From Candidatus Roseilinea sp. (GTDB lineage: Bacteria; Chloroflexota; Anaerolineae; J036; Brachytrichaceae): a stretch of DNA of 64,000 bases. The first letter of the stretch is position 1. Every line of letters starts with the position of its first letter. Of this stretch, positions 59,279-64,000 are shown one piece after another. The stretch covers positions 3,968,001 through 4,032,000 of the forward strand of contig AP024676.1 of the NCBI GenBank assembly GCA_025998955.1. Direction: 5' to 3'. The notes beneath the pieces are model-generated. The model was not told the origin of the DNA, searched no databases, and worked only from the letters and a program-made list of their open reading frames with translations. Position numbers and translations under genes: made by a program.

Positions 59279-59365
59279 AGCGTCATGTATCACGTATCAC
59301 GTGTCATGGTGCCGGATGCAAACGATGCACACTCCCGACACGTGGCACGTGACACCTGCTGGATA
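59279..59365. repeat. Short repeat between ATP-grasp genes 1 and 2
   Basis: CATGTATCACGTATCACGTGTCATGG and a second CACGTGGCACGTGACAC block on the plus strand, built on an ATCACGT/CACGTGT core of 7-8 bp. It belongs to the same class of degenerate spacer repeats. It leaves a weak ribosome binding site for the second ligase. Confidence 0.7.
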
Positions 59366-59368
59366 TAG

Positions 59369-60385
59369 ATGACCCCTCCGCTGCTCCTCCTCTACGGCCT
59401 CGACGAAACCAGCCACGACTTCGAGATCGCATCCACCCTGGCGCTGATCAAATCTGCAGCCGATGCGTTGCTGTCGCGCGGCTGGCGCGTGCTCCCGCTC
59501 CAAGTCACTCATGATCTGATCACGCCGCTCAGCCCCTTCGACCCCAGCGAGTGGCTGGTGGTCAATTTGTGCGAGGGCGCGCCGACACAGGAGTTCTACT
59601 ACGCGCGCGTCACCCGCATGCTGGCCGAACTGGGTTACACCTTCACCGGCTCGGATGCCTGGGCGCTGGACGAGACGCAGTACAAGTGGCGCATGAAGGC
59701 GCTCTTGGAACGCCACGGCGTGCCGACGCCGGCTTGGGCGCTCGTCGAGCGCGCAGAAGACGTGGCGTTCGACGCCTTCCCGGCCATCGTCAAGCCGGCT
59801 GCCGAGCATTGCTCCTACGGCATCACGCGCCACTCGGTGGTGATGAACGCCGAGGAGGCGCGCGCCCAGGTTGCTCGCATCATCGGCGAGTTTCGCCAAC
59901 CGGCGCTGATCGAAGCGTTCTTGGACAGCCCTGAATATAACGTGTCGCTGTGGGGCAGCGGGGATGATGTGACCGTGCTCGGCATCAGCACGATGACCTA
60001 CGACGCCTTCGACGACATTCGTGACCGGCTGTGCACGTTCGACGCGAAATGGACGCCGGACTCGGAGGCCTACCAACGCATCCCGGCCATCTGCCCGGCG
60101 CCGGTGTCGCCTGAGCTGAAAGCGAAGATCGAAGCCGTTGCCATCGCCGCTTACCAGGCGACCGGCTGCCGCGACTACGGTCGCGTTGACTTGCGGTTGC
60201 AGGGCGACCAGCCGATGGCCCTCGACGTGAACGCCAATTGCGATGTAAGTCCCGACGGCGGCTTCGCCAATGCGGCGCGCGCCGCCGGTCTGGACTACGC
60301 CGATATGCTCGAGCGCATCATCCGGCTGGCGATGCGGCGCATGCCGACCCGCGCATCGCAAGCTGTAGCGGAGGTGGCGCGATGA
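59369..60385 (+). CDS. ATP-grasp ligase, D-Ala-D-Ala ligase-like (copy 2)
   Basis: A 338-residue paralogue of the first ligase, lacking its N-terminal extension. The same set of motifs is present: N-L-C-E-G-A-P near 66, Y-T-F-T-G-S near 92, I-V-K-P-A-A-E-H-C-S-Y-G-I near 140, and D-Y-G-R-V-D-L-R-L near 272 with D-V-N-A-N-C-D near 291. The G-rich ATP loop is E-H-C-S, unlike E-G-T-G-M-G in copy 1, so the donor or acceptor may differ. ATG 59369 is preceded by a repeat instead of a clear Shine-Dalgarno. The gene overlaps the GNAT start by 4 nt. Confidence 0.85.
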   Translation: MTPPLLLLYGLDETSHDFEIASTLALIKSAADALLSRGWRVLPLQVTHDLITPLSPFDPSEWLVVNLCEGAPTQEFYYARVTRMLAELGYTFTGSDAWALDETQYKWRMKALLERHGVPTPAWALVERAEDVAFDAFPAIVKPAAEHCSYGITRHSVVMNAEEARAQVARIIGEFRQPALIEAFLDSPEYNVSLWGSGDDVTVLGISTMTYDAFDDIRDRLCTFDAKWTPDSEAYQRIPAICPAPVSPELKAKIEAVAIAAYQATGCRDYGRVDLRLQGDQPMALDVNANCDVSPDGGFANAARAAGLDYADMLERIIRLAMRRMPTRASQAVAEVAR

Positions 60386-60900
60386 CGTGGGCACGCCATG
60401 CCATAGCCGGCGCGCCTGTGCGCGCCGCGATTGAGGTGCGTCCTTCTACCTTCGACGACCGGCAGGCCATCTACGACATTCTGATGCGCTCAGGGATCTT
60501 CGGTCGCAGCGATGCCGAGTGCGTGGATGTGATGTTCGTCGAAACGTGGCTGTCGCCTCGCGAGGATAACTATCGCTGGCTGTCGTGTTGGTGCGACGGA
60601 TGCGTGGTCGGCTTCGCCTGCTACGGGCCGGAATCGCTCACCGATCGCACCTGGGATTTGTTTTGGATTTGCGTAGCGCCCGAGGCGCGGGGACGAGGCG
60701 CCGGTCGTGCCCTGATCGCCGAGGCCGAGGCGCAAGCGCGCCAGGCTGGTGGGCGCTTGATGGTGATCTATACCTCGTCCACGTCGAAATATGCGCCGGC
60801 GCGCCAGTTATATGAGGGCGCCGGATTCGTCCGCGTCGCCATCGTGCCCGATTATTACGCCGAGGGCGACGATTTGAACATCTACTGGAAGCGTCTATAG
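60382..60900 (+). CDS. GNAT-family N-acetyltransferase
   Basis: A 172-residue Gcn5-related acyltransferase. The acetyl-CoA-binding loop is V-A-P-E-A-R-G-R-G-A-G-R-A-L near 97-110 (Q/R-x-x-G-x-G/A). It then has Y-T-S-S-T-S-K-Y-A-P-A-R-Q-L-Y-E-G-A-G-F, a typical C-terminal end. The ATG (60382) overlaps the ligase stop, so it is translationally coupled to two ATP-grasp ligases. It may acetylate or tag the ligase product. Substrate unknown. Confidence 0.92.
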   Translation: MTWARHAIAGAPVRAAIEVRPSTFDDRQAIYDILMRSGIFGRSDAECVDVMFVETWLSPREDNYRWLSCWCDGCVVGFACYGPESLTDRTWDLFWICVAPEARGRGAGRALIAEAEAQARQAGGRLMVIYTSSTSKYAPARQLYEGAGFVRVAIVPDYYAEGDDLNIYWKRL

Positions 60901-60912
60901 AGGAAGGAGCGT

Positions 60913-62001
60913 ATGTCGAAGGACAAAGTGCGTGCGCCGGTTATCGTGCTCTACAACATCTACCAGAGCTGGTCGCCGCAGGATAGAGCCGAGGCCGATC
61001 GCCTGACCCAAATCATGGTGGATGGCCTGCGCGAGCTAGGTCACCGGGTGGCCGTGGCCGAGTTCTGGAAGGACGTGCGGCCGGCATTGCGACCCTACGA
61101 TCCGGCCGAATGGATCGTCTTCAATTGGTGCGAGGGCGTCGAAGACGAGATCGGCGGGGACGCGCGCGTGTGTGCCGACATGGAAGCGATGGGCTTTACC
61201 TATACCGGCAACTCGCCCTATACGCTGCGTCTCTCGGTGGAGAAAGGGCGTGTGAAGAGGATGTTGCAGCGTTGGAAGATCCCGACGCCTCCCGGCCGTG
61301 AGTTCAAGCATCCCGACGAAGTGACGCCGGCCAACTGGGACGAAGCCGACTTCCCGGCGATCGTCAAACCGGTCAGCTCGCATTGCTCGGTGGCCGTCAC
61401 ACGCGATGCGGTGGTGCACGACCTGGAGTCGCTGCGACGCCGGGTGGCCTTTGTGCTGGAGACGGTGAAGGAGCCAGCACTGGCCGAGAAGTTCATCGCT
61501 GGGCGCGAGATCAACGTCGGCATCTGGGGGAACGGCCGTCCGCGCGTGCTGCCGCTGCGCGAGATTGACTTCTCGCGGGTGGAGAATCCGCTCCACCGCA
61601 TGGTGACGTGGGATAGCAAGTGGGTGCCCGACAGCCCGGAGTGGAACAGTATGCCGGTCATCACCCAGCCGGTGGTAGCCGATGCGCTGCGTACGCGGAT
61701 CGAGAAGGTCGCCCTGGACACCTACCGCGCCTTCGACTGCCGCGACTACGCGCGGGTGGATTTGCGGATTGACGCGCACGACCAGCCGTATGTCGTGGAT
61801 GTCAATCCGAACCCCGACATTTGCCCAGACGGCGGCTTCGCCGGCGCATGTTACGCTGCGGGCTACACCTACGCCGAGGCCATGAGCAACATCGTTGCGA
61901 TGGCTGTGGCGCGCCGCAACCGGCGTCAGGCGCTGTTCAGCACGCTGGCGCGGCTGCGCCAGGTAGAGCAGCGCCGCGTAGTCGTGCCGGCGCCGGCGTG
62001 A
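60913..62001 (+). CDS. ATP-grasp ligase, D-Ala-D-Ala ligase-like (copy 3)
   Basis: A 362-residue third paralogue. Motifs are N-W-C-E-G-V-E-D near 74, Y-T-G-N-S near 97, I-V-K-P-V-S-S-H-C-S-V-A-V near 150, and D-Y-A-R-V-D-L-R-I near 280, followed by D-V-N-P-N-P-D near 298. The ATP-loop S-H-C-S resembles copy 2, so copies 2 and 3 are closer to each other than to copy 1. A strong ribosome binding site (AGGAAGGAG) lies 4-5 nt upstream. It is the last gene of the plus-strand cluster and is convergent with the ABC transporter. Confidence 0.87.
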   Translation: MSKDKVRAPVIVLYNIYQSWSPQDRAEADRLTQIMVDGLRELGHRVAVAEFWKDVRPALRPYDPAEWIVFNWCEGVEDEIGGDARVCADMEAMGFTYTGNSPYTLRLSVEKGRVKRMLQRWKIPTPPGREFKHPDEVTPANWDEADFPAIVKPVSSHCSVAVTRDAVVHDLESLRRRVAFVLETVKEPALAEKFIAGREINVGIWGNGRPRVLPLREIDFSRVENPLHRMVTWDSKWVPDSPEWNSMPVITQPVVADALRTRIEKVALDTYRAFDCRDYARVDLRIDAHDQPYVVDVNPNPDICPDGGFAGACYAAGYTYAEAMSNIVAMAVARRNRRQALFSTLARLRQVEQRRVVVPAPA

Positions 62002-62018
62002 GGGGTGCGACGGTCGCC

Positions 62019-62927
62019 TTATCGGCCTGCGTAGTAGACCCAGCGCGAGGACGTTCTAAAGATGAAGGCAGTGCAAGCCACAATCAGCAAGAAAAGAATC
62101 CAGGCTTGCGCTGAGGCGTAGCCCATCTTGAAGAACTGGAACGCGTTGTTGTACAGGTACAGTGCATAAAACAGGGTGGAATCGGCCGGGCCGCCACTGG
62201 TCATCACATAGGCCTGTGTGAAGACCTGAAAGCCGGCTATCAGGCCGATGATCAGGTTGAAAAAGACCACTGAAGACAACATCGGTAGCGTTACGAAGCG
62301 CGTCTTTTGCCAGCTTGAAGCACCATCGAGCTCGGCAGCCTCGTACAGTTCCCTAGGGATATCCTGCAAGCCGGCTAGGAAAATCACCACTGAATTCCCT
62401 ACGCCCCACAGGCTCATCAAGATGAGTGCAGGTTTCGACCAGCGCGGGTCGGTTAGCCATGGGATGGGCGGGATGCCCAAGAAGCTGAATAGATAGTTCA
62501 GCAAGCCAATCTGTGGGTTGAATAGCCACAACCAAATAATGGTAGAGGCGACGACAGGAACGATCACCGGGACATAGAAAATAGTGCGGTATACAGCCAG
62601 TCCCCGTACGTTCGAATTCAGCAGCAGAGCAAGGCTGATCGCTAGCACGCCACCGATCAGCGTAGCCCCGATGGCGTAAAACAACGTATTACCGAGTGAC
62701 TTCCAGAACAGAGAATCATCTGTGAGTAGGTTGACGTAGTTGCTCAGTCCTGTCCAAGAAGGCGGTTGTAAGACGCTGTAATCGTGGAAGCTGAAATAGA
62801 GCGAGGACAAGATAGGGAATACGCTAAACAACAGAAAGCCGATGATCCACGGGGAACAGAAAGCGAGCCCCCTGAGCGTACGACGCAGTTCTCTTTGTGT
62901 GCTCGCGCCTGGTTGTCTACGGTTCAT
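62019..62927 (-). CDS. Sugar ABC transporter permease (MalF/UgpA-like)
   Basis: A 302-residue inner-membrane permease of the carbohydrate-uptake type 1 family, six helices. The cytoplasmic EAA loop (E-L-Y-E-A-A-E-L-D-G-A-S near 195-206, followed by L-P-x-L) docks the ATPase. The N-terminal opening L-A-F-C-S-P-W-I-I-G-F-L-L-F is typical of MalF/UgpA/LacF. GGGAGAG lies before ATG 62927. It is downstream of the second permease in the minus-strand order (MalG-like first), which is the reverse of the usual malF-malG order. Sugar specificity cannot be told. Confidence 0.9.
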   Translation of the reverse strand: MNRRQPGASTQRELRRTLRGLAFCSPWIIGFLLFSVFPILSSLYFSFHDYSVLQPPSWTGLSNYVNLLTDDSLFWKSLGNTLFYAIGATLIGGVLAISLALLLNSNVRGLAVYRTIFYVPVIVPVVASTIIWLWLFNPQIGLLNYLFSFLGIPPIPWLTDPRWSKPALILMSLWGVGNSVVIFLAGLQDIPRELYEAAELDGASSWQKTRFVTLPMLSSVVFFNLIIGLIAGFQVFTQAYVMTSGGPADSTLFYALYLYNNAFQFFKMGYASAQAWILFLLIVACTAFIFRTSSRWVYYAGR

Positions 62928-62961
62928 CGTTTCTCTCCCTTTATCAAGCCGAGCCAACCGG

Positions 62962-63855
62962 TCAACCCTTCAAGCCGGTGAAAGTGATGCCCTGAATGAA
63001 GGTGCGTTGTGCGAAGAAGAATAAGACGATGACGGGGATAACGAACAGTGATGTGGCTGCCATGATGAGCGAAAATCTGCTCAGACCGTACGAGCTGCGC
63101 ATCAGCGCCAGGCCGAGAGGGATGGTGAACAAATCCTTGTCATTCAGGTAGATCAGAGGCGTGAGAAAGTCATTCCAGCTCCCCAAAAATGCGAATAAGG
63201 CGACGACGCTGAGCGCCGGCTTGGACAGCGGTAGGATGATGCTCCACAGAATGCGCAGGTCAGACGCGCCGTCAATTACTGCCGAGTCTGATAGTTCCCT
63301 TGGGATGCCGAGGAAGAACTGGCGTAGCAGAAATATGAAGAAAGCATTGCCGAAGAAGTGTGGCACGGTAAGGGGGAGTAACGTGTTGATCCATCCCATT
63401 CCGCTGAAGGTCACATAGAGCGGGATCATCGTTACCTGAAACGGAAGCATGATCGTAGCGAGCATGATGCCGAAAAGAAGGTCGCGCCCGCGCCAATCGA
63501 ATCGCGCAAAGGCGTATGCTGGAAGCGCGCAGGACACGAGTGTACCGAATACGGTCAGCACGGCGACCAGGGCACTGTTCTTCAAGAACGTTCCGAATGG
63601 GACGAACGTGAACGCATCCGGGAAGTTGCTCCACCGCACCGGGTTAGGAAGGAATGAAGGCGGGTAAGCCAGCACTTGTTGGTCGGTCTTGAGCGCGGTA
63701 GTGATCATCCAGATCAGCGGCAGGATGAAAATGACCGAAAGTGCGATAAGAACGGTGTGTTTGAGTAAGCTGACCAGGTGGCGTTGTACTTGTGCGGAGT
63801 TCGACCGCACTGTGATCTTGCTTTCGAGGGAGCCAGGTGTCGGTTGACTAATCAT
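62962..63855 (-). CDS. Sugar ABC transporter permease (MalG/UgpE-like)
   Basis: A 297-residue partner permease with six helices. The EAA loop reads E-L-S-D-S-A-V-I-D-G-A-S near 206-217, followed by L-P-L-S-K-P, and the C-terminus ends I-Q-G-I-T-F-T-G-L-K-G, the common MalG/UgpE tail (a Q-G-I/L-T-x-G-A/L-V/K-G pattern). I chose ATG 63855; the nine residues upstream are not part of the family. It precedes the MalF-like gene by 34 bp and follows the partial binding-protein gene with a strong hairpin between. No ATPase gene is in view. Confidence 0.9.
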   Translation of the reverse strand: MISQPTPGSLESKITVRSNSAQVQRHLVSLLKHTVLIALSVIFILPLIWMITTALKTDQQVLAYPPSFLPNPVRWSNFPDAFTFVPFGTFLKNSALVAVLTVFGTLVSCALPAYAFARFDWRGRDLLFGIMLATIMLPFQVTMIPLYVTFSGMGWINTLLPLTVPHFFGNAFFIFLLRQFFLGIPRELSDSAVIDGASDLRILWSIILPLSKPALSVVALFAFLGSWNDFLTPLIYLNDKDLFTIPLGLALMRSSYGLSRFSLIMAATSLFVIPVIVLFFFAQRTFIQGITFTGLKG

Positions 63856-63891
63856 AGGCAGACCTAAGGCCGGGCACAACACAAGATAGTT

Positions 63892-63918
63892 CGAGGGCGC
63901 AGTTTCGATGCGCCCTCG
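63892..63918. other. Hairpin between binding protein and permease genes
   Basis: CGAGGGCGCA (63892-63901) pairs perfectly with TGCGCCCTCG (63909-63918) around a 7-nt loop. There is no strong U tract, so it looks like an attenuator or mRNA-stabilising hairpin, common after solute-binding-protein genes to set their expression above that of the permeases. Confidence 0.65.
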
Positions 63919-63963
63919 GAAATTGAAGTCGCGAACGTTGTAGTCGCCAACGCGATCGAGTTA

Positions 63964-64000
63964 TTACGTTCCCTGCTTCTTGTAAAAGTTGTCCAGTTCT
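63964..64000 (-). CDS. C-terminal end of an extracellular solute-binding protein (partial)
   Basis: The last 11-12 codons before TAA 63966-63964 read E-L-D-N-F-Y-K-K-Q-G-T. Position directly upstream of the two permease genes on the same strand is that of the substrate-binding protein. Identification rests on context alone. Confidence 0.45.
   Translation of the reverse strand, partial: ELDNFYKKQGT

Noticed and set aside
59297..60394. Minus-strand ORF of 365 codons opposite ATP-grasp copy 2
   Set aside because: Antisense shadow; the plus strand carries the full ATP-grasp motif set.

Overview
The window is GC-rich, gene-dense bacterial chromosome. The organism is most likely a member of Chloroflexota, probably an Anaerolineae-like lineage. 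I infer this from overall gene flavour: a primary sigma factor with an acidic insert, a lone dnaA without dnaN, Ccm-type cytochrome c maturation, Uma2 and DUF7452-type proteins, pxpABC, and many paralogous ATP-grasp and PhyH proteins. No single marker proves it. No rRNA, tRNA, CRISPR array, transposase or phage gene was found.

Layout. 1-3.2 kb (minus): a secreted LamG/Ig-like protein broken by an in-frame amber codon, a possible gene remnant on the plus strand, and a secreted triple-DUF7452 protein. 3.4-9.5 kb: MsrA, an AhpD-like protein with an in-frame TGA exactly where its second redox cysteine belongs, a membrane protein, a lipid kinase/guaA pair, and an SDR. 9.5-13.8 kb (minus): an S9 peptidase with pxpA, pxpB and pxpC for 5-oxoproline use. 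13.8-26.9 kb: mixed housekeeping genes, including galE, radA and prfB with its programmed frameshift, plus a coiled-coil repeat protein and a GT2 glycosyltransferase. 27-34.2 kb (plus): an MFS transporter, then a Dlt-like envelope acylation locus made of a 42-aa DltX-like microprotein, an MBOAT, two SGNH proteins (the second fused to an acyl carrier domain) and an acyl-AMP ligase. 34.2-39.7 kb (minus): cytochrome c maturation (ccmF, ccmH, ccmG, a CcmI-like zinc ribbon) and a dihaem cytochrome. 39.8-45.1 kb (minus): ThpR, an AAC(3)-like protein, a membrane protein, fabF, plsX and a LON-domain protein. 45.3-50.1 kb (plus): a conserved protein, SDR, HAD phosphatase, PhyH and an aminotransferase, ending at a bidirectional terminator. 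50.2-53.5 kb: rpoD and a YceD-like protein diverge from dnaA across an AT-rich candidate oriC. 53.5-58 kb: rhodanese, a large divergent GH3 protein and small conserved proteins. 58-62 kb (plus): three paralogous ATP-grasp ligases and a GNAT. 62-64 kb (minus): a sugar ABC transporter whose binding protein runs off the window end.

Two genome-wide habits are visible. First, several genes start only 6-11 nt downstream of a -10 hexamer, which implies leaderless mRNAs. Second, degenerate 7-8 bp tandem repeats sit between genes and in places inside reading frames (guaA, the GT2 gene, the ccmH signal region).

The strongest candidates for something new are the AhpD-like TGA gene, which has a bacterial SECIS-like hairpin, and the Dlt-like locus with its microprotein and SGNH-ACP fusion. 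The ATP-grasp trio is next.
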